Below the pieces are notes generated by a model. It was not told where the DNA came from, searched no databases, and was given only the letters and a program-made list of their open reading frames with translations. From contig DATEHI010000119.1 of the NCBI GenBank assembly GCA_035279665.1, positions 1-59,800 on the forward strand: a stretch of 59,800 nt of DNA, read 5' to 3'. Positions within the stretch are counted from its first letter, which is position 1. Every line of letters begins with the position of its first letter. The stretch is from CF-13 sp035279665. Its GTDB lineage: Bacteria; Chloroflexota; Dormibacteria; CF-121. This document shows, in pieces, positions 7,655-14,408 of the stretch. The position numbers and the translations under genes were made by a program.

Positions 7655-9511
7655 TCAGCCCTGGAGGAGGTGCGCAGGGTTGCCTTTCATGCCGATAGCG
7701 ACAGTGACCGTGTCGATCGCCACGGTGCCCGGACTAAGGCTAGTCCGATATTGCAGCGACCACCACCAGTTCGCCGGGTTGTTGCCGGGGTTCCAGTTCG
7801 CGGCCACCGGCAGCTCGAAATGGAGCCAGTGCCCGTTGTAATAAACGGTATTGTTGCTGGTCGCAAGCACGGTCGCCTGTGTGTTTCCGGGCGCGCTAAT
7901 TAGCGTGCCAGCATTACTGCGCTGGACGCCCAGGTCGTAGATCTTGACGCCTGTCGGTGAGGTCGCGATCGCATTCGTGGCCGGGTCGATGATGTCGATG
8001 TAGACGTTGCCGGCGCCCGAGATGTCGCCCGGGTCCCAGATGTCGACCGTGACCGTCTTGCCGGCGTAGTAGGGCGGGAGCTGAAAGAGCGGCATCTTGA
8101 AGGTCTGCGTCGCGATCGGCGTGTACCAGGACATGTCGTTCCATGCCCCCAGCGAGCAGGCCGTCGGGCAGAGGTTGCCGTTCGAGTCCAGCACCCGGAC
8201 GGCGTAGGCCTTGTGGGAGGCGTTCACGTTGGTGCTGTTGAACTCGGTGGGGTCCGCGTCGTAGTCGAGGTTGTCGATGCGCAGACGGTAGGTGCCACCT
8301 ACCAGGTTTCCCCCCGTCAGATACGAACCCGGGTTGCCGTACTGGTTGAGGGTGACCAGACCGCCATCATTGGTGCCGGCGTAGGTCGGGACGTCGATCC
8401 AGTTGTGGTAGATCGACATGTCGGTCGGGTTCCCCTGCGCGTCGTAGGTCTGAGTGATGGTGGCGCCGGTGTTGATGTTCTTATACGTTGGCGGGTTCGC
8501 GTTCCAGTTCGTCGCATCGATCGGCAAGACGGTCGTCTGGGTCAGCTTGACGTCGTTCGCCCGAATGAAGTGGTTCACGACCTGGAAGAGGGTGTAGCGG
8601 CTCGCGGAGAAGAGCTCCTTGTTCGTGAAGTCGGTGATGCTGTCCTGCTCGTGCAGGTAATAGCTGCCACCGCTAGAACACACCATCGGCTTGACGTTGT
8701 CGCAGTTGTTATGCGGGCCCGATGAGCCGTTGGGACCCCCGTCCGGGGCGAATGCGGCGTTGTAGACCTGGATGCGCCCACCGGATGCCGGGAGTGTGAT
8801 CAAGTAGTTGTAGCCACCGCGGACGGGCAGCGACCCGTCGGCCGGTTCGTTGCCCTGGGCGTTGCTGATCTGGTGCGTGTCGGTCGAAGGCGGGTTGAGC
8901 GGGGCGTTGAACTCGTAGGCCGGGTTCGGCGTGAAGGCGTCACCCTGCTGGCGATCGACGCCCCATCCCTCGGTTCGCATGAAGTAAAAGTTGTTCGCGG
9001 TTCCAAGCTGGGAGGTGGTCGACCCGATCTGCCCGCCGGGCTGGCCGAGCGTGATCGGAGGCAGGTAGGTGGCGATGGCGGTGCGCGAGACCTGGTACGT
9101 GCTGAAGCCGAGCAGCTGCATGAAATACACCTGAACGCTCTTGGTGACCGTCACCTGGAACTTGTTCTGGTAGTAGGCCGGCGGGTTGCTGCCGGCGATC
9201 GGAACCCGTTCAGGATCGACGCCCACCCCATTCGCGACATCGGCCGTGTCGAAGCCGTTTTGCTTGGCGATGGTGATCGCCTTTTGCGTGGCGTTCTGGC
9301 CCGGCGGCGAGTTGAACTGGTTGGGCATGTAGACGACGCCCGCCAGGGCGGCGGCGGCGGCGGCGCGCTCGGCAGCCAGGCTCGAGACGTAGCCGATCAG
9401 GGCGTCGACCCCGAGCCCGACGCCGCCCGCGAGCACGAACATCAGCATCAGCGCCATCAGCACGATGGCCTGCCCACGGTTTGCTCTCCGCCGCCGGATC
9501 AGGATGCGCAT
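7655..9511 (-). CDS. TadG-like pilus assembly protein with large extracellular domain
   Basis: 618 aa. The N-terminus RRRANRGQAIVLMALMLMFVLAGGVGLGVDAL is the Tad-like (PF13400) head and transmembrane helix. After an Ala-rich helix (AAERAAAAAALAGVVYM) comes a 500-residue exported region rich in Asn, Thr, Tyr and Gly, with paired Cys (CDNVKPMVC, CPTAC), resembling a secreted beta-rich domain. The start overlaps the upstream TadE-like stop (TGATG). It is the last gene of a TadE-TadE-TadG-like operon; no TadA/B/C motor gene is within view. Confidence 0.75.
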   Translation of the reverse strand: MRILIRRRRANRGQAIVLMALMLMFVLAGGVGLGVDALIGYVSSLAAERAAAAAALAGVVYMPNQFNSPPGQNATQKAITIAKQNGFDTADVANGVGVDPERVPIAGSNPPAYYQNKFQVTVTKSVQVYFMQLLGFSTYQVSRTAIATYLPPITLGQPGGQIGSTTSQLGTANNFYFMRTEGWGVDRQQGDAFTPNPAYEFNAPLNPPSTDTHQISNAQGNEPADGSLPVRGGYNYLITLPASGGRIQVYNAAFAPDGGPNGSSGPHNNCDNVKPMVCSSGGSYYLHEQDSITDFTNKELFSASRYTLFQVVNHFIRANDVKLTQTTVLPIDATNWNANPPTYKNINTGATITQTYDAQGNPTDMSIYHNWIDVPTYAGTNDGGLVTLNQYGNPGSYLTGGNLVGGTYRLRIDNLDYDADPTEFNSTNVNASHKAYAVRVLDSNGNLCPTACSLGAWNDMSWYTPIATQTFKMPLFQLPPYYAGKTVTVDIWDPGDISGAGNVYIDIIDPATNAIATSPTGVKIYDLGVQRSNAGTLISAPGNTQATVLATSNNTVYYNGHWLHFELPVAANWNPGNNPANWWWSLQYRTSLSPGTVAIDTVTVAIGMKGNPAHLLQG

Positions 9512-10068
9512 CAGTTCAGCACCGGCGCGACCTTCATGATCGAGTACTCGGTGAACGTCATGTTGCCGAACGTGCCGGCCGGGACCGTGAAGGTCCAGAC
9601 CAGCCGGACCCCGATCGCGGTCTCATCCGGTGGGGTCTGATACCGCTGCTCGAGCGTTAACGTCTGCAGGCCGCCGCCCAGCGGGTTGCCGCTGCCGTCG
9701 AACTGGTCCTGGAGGTCGCTTGCCTGCATGGCGCCGTCGGCACGGGTGGCGGCGTAGATGTCGAGCTCTTGCAGCGTGCCGTAGCCCCAGGTCTTGGTCA
9801 CGGCCAGCACGTTGCGGACGATTTTCTTATCGATCCCGGCCTGGGTCGCGGTCGGGTTCGTCTGCCGTCCCCCGAGTTCGGAGGCGAGCCGCACCCCCTG
9901 GCGCGTCGCGTAGCTGGCGACCAACTTGTCCCAGACCAGCATCGTGCAGTCGAACCCGCCGAGCAGGAGGACCGCCATGACCGGGATGGTGACCGCGAGC
10001 TCCACCAGCGACTGGGCCCGCTTCCGGCGGGCGGCCATCGCCTGCGTGGTGACAGATGTGGGTTGCAT
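9511..10068 (-). CDS. TadE-like pilus assembly protein
   Basis: 185 aa with the TadE signature RRKRAQSLVELAVTIPVMAVLLLGGFDCTMLVWDK: a basic head, a Glu five residues into the hydrophobic helix (SLVELA), then an exported domain of about 130 residues. In Tad systems such proteins are processed pseudopilins that support pilus assembly. One base separates it from the preceding TadE-like gene and its stop overlaps the TadG-like start, so the three are co-translated. Confidence 0.8.
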   Translation of the reverse strand: MQPTSVTTQAMAARRKRAQSLVELAVTIPVMAVLLLGGFDCTMLVWDKLVASYATRQGVRLASELGGRQTNPTATQAGIDKKIVRNVLAVTKTWGYGTLQELDIYAATRADGAMQASDLQDQFDGSGNPLGGGLQTLTLEQRYQTPPDETAIGVRLVWTFTVPAGTFGNMTFTEYSIMKVAPVLN

Positions 10069-10069
10069 C

Positions 10070-10660
10070 TCAGTAGGTCTGCGGCTCCAACCGCACGTAG
10101 TACTTCGCCGTCAGGAGAAGCGGGCCGCTGGCGATCAGGGCCCCAGACTTCCACGCGTACTGGTACTTGATGGTGACGCCCATGAAGTCGCTCGATCCAT
10201 TGCTCACGTCGCGCAGGCTGGCCGACCATGGCTCAGGCGTGACGAGGGGTGTACCGAAGAGGTCGTATTTGTTGACGCAGCCGCCGCCGCCACAGCCGTT
10301 GGTATCGACGGTCAGGGCTCCGGTATTCGGGTCCTCGATCAACCGATAGATGTCGACCTCGGTCACCTGGACGATGCCGTTCTGTCCAAGCCCCGTTGCG
10401 TCGATGGTCCCGATCACCTGCATATCGGCGTTCGCGGCGTTGCCGGCCTCGGCGCCGACCCGCGCGGCTTCTCCGGTGGCATAGGCAGAAGTGCCTACGC
10501 CGAACATCAAGAAGCCGGCCTCGACAATGCCGAGCAGCATGATCAGCGCGATGGGGGCGCAGAGGGCGAATTCGGCAGTCCCCTGGCCAGGGTTGGCTCG
10601 CCGGCGACCCAGTTGCTGGGTTCCGGCCGGGGCGCGTTGATTTAACACGGTGGGTGTCAT
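10070..10660 (-). CDS. TadE-like pilus assembly protein, first gene of cluster
   Basis: 196 aa. RRANPGQGTAEFALCAPIALIMLLGIVEAGFLMFG is a TadE-type head and helix, with the conserved Glu in AEFAL. The exported part carries a CGGGGC pair that could form a vicinal loop. The ATG at 10660 has GGAAG upstream. The 218 bp to the RNA gene on the right should hold the promoter of this leftward three-gene operon; a 6-7-6 inverted repeat lies there at 10760-10778. Confidence 0.78.
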   Translation of the reverse strand: MTPTVLNQRAPAGTQQLGRRRANPGQGTAEFALCAPIALIMLLGIVEAGFLMFGVGTSAYATGEAARVGAEAGNAANADMQVIGTIDATGLGQNGIVQVTEVDIYRLIEDPNTGALTVDTNGCGGGGCVNKYDLFGTPLVTPEPWSASLRDVSNGSSDFMGVTIKYQYAWKSGALIASGPLLLTAKYYVRLEPQTY

Positions 10661-10818
10661 CCGTTCTTCCTTGGGGTCAGTCGCCGAGAGGCCTACTCCC
10701 TACTGCAGATAACGCAAACGGTAAGGTTCCTGAGGGTCAAACTCGATCACGGCTTCTTACAAGTCCCGTTACGACTTGACACCCCGGCTGTCTCGGCGGC
10801 ATGAAGGAAAACGAGCGG
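10661..10818. other. Intergenic region between the Tad-like operon and the first structured RNA
   Basis: No coding potential is convincing here. It should contain the promoter of the leftward TadE-like operon, but I could not find a -35/-10 pair with standard spacing. The only clear element is a perfect inverted repeat, CAAGTC-N7-GACTTG, at 10760-10778, which looks like an operator. Confidence 0.5.
10760..10778. promoter_or_regulatory. Inverted repeat CAAGTC-N7-GACTTG, possible operator
   Basis: A perfect 6-bp palindrome with a 7-bp centre, about 100 bp upstream of the Tad-like operon and about 50 bp upstream of the LexA-type box of the first RNA gene. The size suits a dimeric helix-turn-helix regulator. 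No regulator gene is adjacent, and no second copy was noticed. Confidence 0.35.
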
Positions 10819-10826
10819 CCGTTTGT

Positions 10827-10838
10827 GAACAAACGTTC
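10827..10838 (+). promoter_or_regulatory. LexA-type SOS box upstream of structured RNA copy 1
   Basis: GAAC-AAAC-GTTC matches the core of the LexA operator used by Actinobacteria, Firmicutes and several Chloroflexota (CGAAC-N4-GTTCG). The box starts exactly 16 bp before the -35 element TTGCGG. The same geometry recurs at 17608, which makes a chance match unlikely. Confidence 0.7.
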
Positions 10839-10842
10839 CGTA

Positions 10843-10871
10843 TTGCGGCTTGTGGGGGGGGTGGGTAGAGT
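10843..10871 (+). promoter_or_regulatory. Promoter of structured RNA copy 1 (TTGCGG-17-TAGAGT)
   Basis: The -35 element TTGCGG (10843-10848) and -10 element TAGAGT (10866-10871) are separated by 17 bp. Transcription would begin near 10878-10879, exactly where the conserved RNA sequence GCGACCTG starts. The paralogous RNA has the same elements and spacing. Confidence 0.65.
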
Positions 10872-10878
10872 TCCACCT

Positions 10879-11145
10879 GCGACCTGTCAGAAAGCCAGTC
10901 AGAGAAGGAAACGACTCTGATCGGTTGCTGGCGAGGGGACCGCAAGGCCCCCACTCTCGAGCCGTGAGGCCCGAGGGCCTGGCCCGCAAGGGCTGGGGAG
11001 TCGGTTGTCGCAAGACGACCGGTTCTGCCGGCGACGAAGGTCCGGTCCGCAAGGGCTTGGACTGGGCGGCGGGATGAAGGCTCGCTGGATAACACCGGCG
11101 AGTTGTAAACCGTAACGTCAGGTCGCATTTCTATTTTCTGGCTGA
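10879..11145 (+). ncRNA. LexA-box-driven structured RNA, copy 1 (unrecognised family)
   Basis: An RNA of about 265 nt, paralogous to the one at 17659. Helix P1 joins the 5' end 10878-10886 to 11119-11127. P2 is a 6-bp stem 10899-10904/10915-10920 capped by AAGGAAACGA. A domain closed by GCTGGC 10927-10932 and GCCGGC 11027-11032 carries four hairpins, each with a GNRA tetraloop (GCAA at 10942, GTGA at 10964, GCAA at 10986, GCAA at 11010). P4 follows (11040-11062, GCAA loop), then invariant GGACTGGGCGGCGG, an 8-bp hairpin P5 (11081-11102), invariant AACCGTAACG, and a tail with ATTTTCTG at 11133. CAGAAA at 10888-10893 could pair with that tail as a pseudoknot. P2, P5 and the GNRA domain differ from copy 2 by compensatory changes. 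It contains no plausible ORF on this strand. It lacks RNase P, tmRNA, 6S and SRP signatures. Confidence 0.8.
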
Positions 11146-11153
11146 TTGGCTTT

Positions 11154-11174
11154 CCCCCGGAAGGGGGAGGAAAA
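11154..11174. repeat. Short intergenic hairpin repeat CCCCC-GGAA-GGGGG
   Basis: A 5-bp perfect stem with a GGAA loop followed by AGGAAAA. It belongs to the same loose family as hairpins at 30093, 38145, 45985 and 50455 (C-rich arm, short loop, GGGGGAGGG arm, then purines). It lies between the end of the first structured RNA and the end of the leftward hydrolase gene, so it could help end either transcript, although there is no clear T-tract. Confidence 0.5.
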
Positions 11175-11183
11175 CCGGTCAAG

Positions 11184-12005
11184 TCAGGAGAGGAAGTCGA
11201 GCAGGAGCCGGTTGAGGCGGTCCGGCTGGTCGACCGGCACCCAGTGCGAGCCCTCGAAACGCTCGTAGCGCCAGGTCCCCTGCACGCGCTGCTCGGAGCG
11301 GGTCATCGCCTCCTCGGTCAGGTACAGATCACCGGTGCTCCAGATCCCCAGCGTATCCGCCTCGATCATCGGGACCTGCGGCCCGCCGGTCCTGCCGAGG
11401 AGCGCCTGCACCGGAAGGTTCGCGCGATACCAGTTGAGCCCCGGCGTCAATGCGCCGGGCTCGGACAACGTCCGGATGTAGGCGTCTGTGTCTTTGGCGC
11501 CACTTAGAAAGAGACGGAAGAGCGACCAGTCGTCGCGCTGGAGCAGCTCCTCGGCGACGCCCTCGAACAGGAACAGCAGGCGGTACCAGCCCTTCTGGAG
11601 CTCCTCGAGCGTGGGCTTCGCCGCAGCGCCGGGAGCGCCGACCGAGATGGCGACCAGGCGCTCGACGCGATTGGGCGCTAAGGCGGCCAGGAGCCAGGCG
11701 ACGGCGGCGCTCCAATCATGGCCGACGACGTGCGCGCGCTCGATGCCAAGCGCATCCAGAAGGCCGGTAACGTCCCGGACGATCGACGACAATCGATAGT
11801 CGGCAATAGACTGTGGCTTGCTGCTGCGCCCACGCCCCCGCATGTCGGGAACGATCGTGCGGAAGCCGCCTTTGACGAGGGCCGGCACCTGGTTGCGCCA
11901 GAGATCGCCGGTGTCGGGAAAGCCGTGCAGCAGGATGACCGGCGTTCCGGAACCCTGATCGCGGACGTAGAACTGCAGCCCGTTGGCTTCGATCAACTCG
12001 GTCAA
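11184..12005 (-). CDS. Alpha/beta hydrolase, epoxide-hydrolase-like
   Basis: About 273 aa, alpha/beta-hydrolase fold. LLHGFPDTGDLW carries the oxyanion HG motif, and VVGHDWSAAVAW near residue 105 is the nucleophile elbow with Asp, as in epoxide hydrolases and haloalkane dehalogenases, where Ser would mark an esterase. The catalytic His is in FEGSHWVPVDQP near the end. The substrate is unknown. No ATG is available: TTG at 12003-12005 (LTELIEANGL) fits homologues, and a TTG at 12026 would leave only 5 bp to the divergent paaA start. An epoxide-directed hydrolase next to the phenylacetyl-CoA epoxidase is suggestive but unproven. Confidence 0.8.
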   Translation of the reverse strand: MTELIEANGLQFYVRDQGSGTPVILLHGFPDTGDLWRNQVPALVKGGFRTIVPDMRGRGRSSKPQSIADYRLSSIVRDVTGLLDALGIERAHVVGHDWSAAVAWLLAALAPNRVERLVAISVGAPGAAAKPTLEELQKGWYRLLFLFEGVAEELLQRDDWSLFRLFLSGAKDTDAYIRTLSEPGALTPGLNWYRANLPVQALLGRTGGPQVPMIEADTLGIWSTGDLYLTEEAMTRSEQRVQGTWRYERFEGSHWVPVDQPDRLNRLLLDFLS

Positions 12006-12031
12006 CCGGCCCCATCTTAGAATCAACCCGG

Positions 12032-12958
12032 ATGGAGCCGGCGAATTCGGGGGCGCTGGAGGCGCTGCTCAAGCGCGGCGAGCTGGTCGAATCGACGTCG
12101 GAAATGACGCCAGACTACCTGCGCGAGCTGAAGCACACCCTGCTCGTCTCCGGCGACACGGAACTGATCTCGGCGCCCGCCTACTATCTCGCGGCCCGTA
12201 AGGCGCCCAGCGTCAACGCCTTCATGACGGGGATCGCCATCATCCAGGACGAGCTGGCGCACGCGCACATCGCGTATCACATCCTCGAAGAGCTGGGCGA
12301 GAGCCAGGAGGCGCTGATCTTCAAGCGGGATCCCAAAGCCTTTCGCTATCCATACGCGTTTGACGTGCCGCTGGAGAGCTGGACGGAGCTGGTGGTCGCG
12401 AATGCGATGTACGACCAGGCGGGCTTTTGCTTGCTGGGCGACATCCACGAGCACGGGTCGTATGGTCCATGGAAGCGAGGCCTCGTGAAAGTGATGGCGG
12501 AGGAGAATTTTCATTTGCGCAATGGCCGCAACTGGTCAAAACGCATCAGTCTCGCGGGCGGCGAAGCCAGGGAAGAGCTGCAGCTGGCGGTCGATTGGAT
12601 GTTTCCGCTGACGGTCGAGTGGTTTGGTTTGCCCGACAACCTCAAGCAACACTCGGCGCAGCTGGACTATCGACTGAAGGGCCTGACCAACGACCAGTTA
12701 CGGCAGCAGTGGCTCTCGACGGTGGTTCCGTTTATGGAATCGATCGGGATCCAGGTGCCGGCGCACAAAGAGGGGGATGGGTACGTGCTCGACTATCCGT
12801 TCCCGTGCACCTTCGATGCCGACGAGAAGCGCTGGGATTTCAAGGACCCGTGCAGCTGGGACGCGGTCCTCAAGCGCTGGCGCGCGCGCGGACCGCGCAA
12901 CGCGGAGATGGTCGCCCTGTTCCAGGAGAGCTTCTCCAAGTTCCAGGTTCGCGCATGA
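12032..12958 (+). CDS. paaA: 1,2-phenylacetyl-CoA epoxidase subunit A (diiron oxygenase)
   Basis: 308 aa, matching PaaA length. This is the catalytic subunit that epoxidises the ring of phenylacetyl-CoA with O2. Ferritin-like diiron ligands appear as IIQDELAHAHIAYHILEELG near residue 75 and VMAEENFHLRNGRNW near 160, two E-x2-H pairs. The C-terminal GLTNDQLRQQWLSTVVPFMESIGIQVP matches the PaaA tail that contacts CoA. It heads an operon A-D-B-C-D' coupled by overlaps. The start lies within a few bases of the divergent hydrolase, so its promoter must sit inside that gene. Confidence 0.88.
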   Translation: MEPANSGALEALLKRGELVESTSEMTPDYLRELKHTLLVSGDTELISAPAYYLAARKAPSVNAFMTGIAIIQDELAHAHIAYHILEELGESQEALIFKRDPKAFRYPYAFDVPLESWTELVVANAMYDQAGFCLLGDIHEHGSYGPWKRGLVKVMAEENFHLRNGRNWSKRISLAGGEAREELQLAVDWMFPLTVEWFGLPDNLKQHSAQLDYRLKGLTNDQLRQQWLSTVVPFMESIGIQVPAHKEGDGYVLDYPFPCTFDADEKRWDFKDPCSWDAVLKRWRARGPRNAEMVALFQESFSKFQVRA

Positions 12959-13359
12959 CGTTCTCCCCGCTTTCTCACGCCGGAGCGGGGCCCCTAGACT
13001 CCCCGCTTTCTCACGCCGGAGCGCGACCCTTCGAGGGCGCCGTCCAGCCGCCGGTCGAAGCGCGTCTCTGGTCGGCGCTGGCGGAAATCAACGATCCGGA
13101 GATGCCGGTCAATCTGGTGGACCTTGGCCTGATTTACGGCATCAGCGTGGACCGCGGTTGCGCCGCTGTGCGGCTGACCTTCACGGCCATGGGCTGCCCG
13201 GCCAGCGACATGATCATGGCCGACATCCGCGAGCGGCTGCTCGCGGAACCGGGCATCGAGGAGGTGCGCCTTGACATCGTTTGGGACCCACCGTGGACGT
13301 CGGCCCGGTTGACCGCCGACGGCCGCGAGGCGCTGCGGGCCTGGGGGCTTTCCGTCTGA
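12955..13359 (+). CDS. paaD: PaaD-type DUF59 metal-sulfur assembly protein (N-terminal half of PaaD)
   Basis: 134 aa. From residue 33 on it is a DUF59/MIP18 domain (LWSALAEINDPEMPVNLVDLGLIYGI, then LTFTAMGCPASDMI with the conserved Cys), the domain of PaaD, an accessory protein needed for epoxidase activity. The zinc ribbon normally fused at the PaaD C-terminus is absent and is encoded separately at 14271. Residues 4-27 are two copies of SPLSHAGAxP, encoded by palindromic repeats spaced 36 bp apart; they look like an in-frame insertion and not part of the fold. The ATG overlaps the paaA stop (ATGA). Confidence 0.85.
   Translation: MTFSPLSHAGAGPLDSPLSHAGARPFEGAVQPPVEARLWSALAEINDPEMPVNLVDLGLIYGISVDRGCAAVRLTFTAMGCPASDMIMADIRERLLAEPGIEEVRLDIVWDPPWTSARLTADGREALRAWGLSV
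12965..13026. repeat. Two in-frame palindromic repeats inside the paaD 5' end
   Basis: Copy 1 (12965-12990) has arms CCCCGCT and AGCGGGG around the loop TTCTCACGCCGG. Copy 2 starts 36 bp later (13001) with the same left arm and loop but a decayed right arm. Both are translated. The loop matches that of the repeats at 57256 and 57289 (TTTCCACGCCGG), although the stems differ in sequence. Confidence 0.7.
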
Positions 13360-13580
13360 TGCGCTATACGCGCGTTCACAGCGACGTGCACGAGTACGAC
13401 GTCTTTGCCCGCAAGACCAGGGTCGAGCCTCTCCACCAGGTCGGCTCGGTAGTCGCACCTGACGACGACCTCGCGATGGCGTACGCGCGGGCAACCTACG
13501 ACGAGGAGCGCTGGGTGGAGATGATGATCGTGCCAAAAGCCGCCATCATCCCGCTCTGGGCGCCGGGCGGGGACAACTGA
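13359..13580 (+). CDS. paaB: 1,2-phenylacetyl-CoA epoxidase subunit B
   Basis: 73 aa, somewhat shorter than usual PaaB (about 90-95 aa). HEYDVFARKTRVEPLHQVGSVVAPDDDLAMAYARATYDEERWVEMMIVPK is the PaaB fold, in which the DVFAR...HVGSV and ATYDEE-type motifs are typical; PaaB bridges PaaAC heterodimers. The start at 13359 (TGATG with the paaD stop) is correct; the longer open frame upstream is a shadow of paaD. Confidence 0.85.
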   Translation: MRYTRVHSDVHEYDVFARKTRVEPLHQVGSVVAPDDDLAMAYARATYDEERWVEMMIVPKAAIIPLWAPGGDN

Positions 13581-14278
13581 GTCTCTACTCGCTCGTCAAG
13601 AGCCTGGCGGACAACAAACAGCTCCTCGGGATGCGCTACGCGGAGTGGTGCATCGCGGCGCCCACGCTCGAAGCCGACATCGCGGCGGCCGCCATGGGTC
13701 TCGACGACCTCGGCCATAGCCGCGTCCTGTATGGGTCATTGCGCGAGCTCGGAACCTCGGACGCCGCCGTGGACGATGCCACCAACTACGCGAACGTGCC
13801 CTACCTGGACCGACCCTGGACGGAATGGGGGGAGTTCGTCGCCGCCAACGCCGTCCTCGACAACGCCTTCACCCTGATGATCGAGGCGCTGGCCAACGGG
13901 AACGTCGACGTCCTGCGCAGCCGCCTCAAGAAGATGCTCCAGGAAGAGCGCTATCACTCCCTCCACGGCCGGAGCTGGATGCAGGAGGTGGAGGCCGGTA
14001 CGGCGATCGCGCGTGCGTGGCGGGAATCACTGGAATGGATCGGACCGGAAGACGGGGACGTCGACGCACTGCATCGCGCCGGCAAGCTGGCCCACGGTGT
14101 GCGCGACCTGCGGCGCCTGCTCGAGGAACGGCTCGACGGGCAGACCCCGCCGACGACGCTGGAATGGGGCGGTTGGGAACCGATCCGCCGGCGAACCAAG
14201 GCGGGCGGCATCGATCGGGCGACGCTCGACATGTTGCAGGGCCTGGCGGAAAAGCGCTACATGCCGGCCAGTGGATAA
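13577..14278 (+). CDS. paaC: 1,2-phenylacetyl-CoA epoxidase subunit C, CTG start
   Basis: About 233 aa; PaaC is usually about 248. It is the structural diiron-like partner of PaaA. The sequence YSLVKSLADNKQLLGMRYAEW then GLDDLGHSRVLYGSL is the PaaC N-terminal helix pair, and MLQEERYHSLHGRSWM the second. The first ATG (13631) would cut 18 conserved residues, so translation must begin upstream. The only candidate is CTG at 13577-13579, overlapping the paaB stop as CTGA; no ATG, GTG or TTG occurs in frame over the end of paaB. Confidence 0.85.
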   Translation: MSLYSLVKSLADNKQLLGMRYAEWCIAAPTLEADIAAAAMGLDDLGHSRVLYGSLRELGTSDAAVDDATNYANVPYLDRPWTEWGEFVAANAVLDNAFTLMIEALANGNVDVLRSRLKKMLQEERYHSLHGRSWMQEVEAGTAIARAWRESLEWIGPEDGDVDALHRAGKLAHGVRDLRRLLEERLDGQTPPTTLEWGGWEPIRRRTKAGGIDRATLDMLQGLAEKRYMPASG

Positions 14279-14408
14279 GCCCCCGGCGCGCTGCCCGTTC
14301 TGCACGTCAGCCGATACCGAGGTCATCTCGCTGTTTGGCAGCCAGGTGATGACGATGCAGTGCAAGTGCCGCGCCTGCGGGAGCTTTTTCGAAGCCAGCA
14401 AATACTGA
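14271..14408 (+). CDS. PaaD C-terminal zinc-ribbon protein, separate gene
   Basis: A 45-aa protein starting with GTG inside the last codons of paaC. RCPFCTSADTEVISLFGS followed by CKCRACGSFFEASKY matches the C-terminal zinc ribbon of full-length PaaD (CPYC...TEQISEFGS...YRCRDC). Cysteines are paired as CPFC and CRAC, with CK ahead of the second pair. The DUF59 half is encoded at 12955, so PaaD here is split in two around paaB and paaC. No PaaE reductase gene is nearby, so electron delivery must come from elsewhere. Confidence 0.8.
   Translation: MDKPPARCPFCTSADTEVISLFGSQVMTMQCKCRACGSFFEASKY

Noticed and set aside
10879..11145. RNase P RNA, tmRNA or 6S RNA
   Set aside because: The conserved RNase P core (GAGGAAAGTCC and ACAGAAA...ACCG with matching P4), the tmRNA tRNA-like ends and tag ORF, and the 6S single large bubble are all absent, and two copies with a LexA-type box are unlike any of them.
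10879..11145. Relation of the structured RNA to the SRP RNA because both contain TGTCAG and GAAGGAA
   Set aside because: In the SRP RNA these belong to domain IV with a GGAA tetraloop; in the new RNA the purine run is a 10-nt hairpin loop and the flanking pairing is different.
10769..11182. ORFs running through the structured RNA loci as protein-coding genes
   Set aside because: They are not shared between the two copies in frame or sequence, whereas stem-compensating changes are, and they lack start sites with ribosome-binding sequences.
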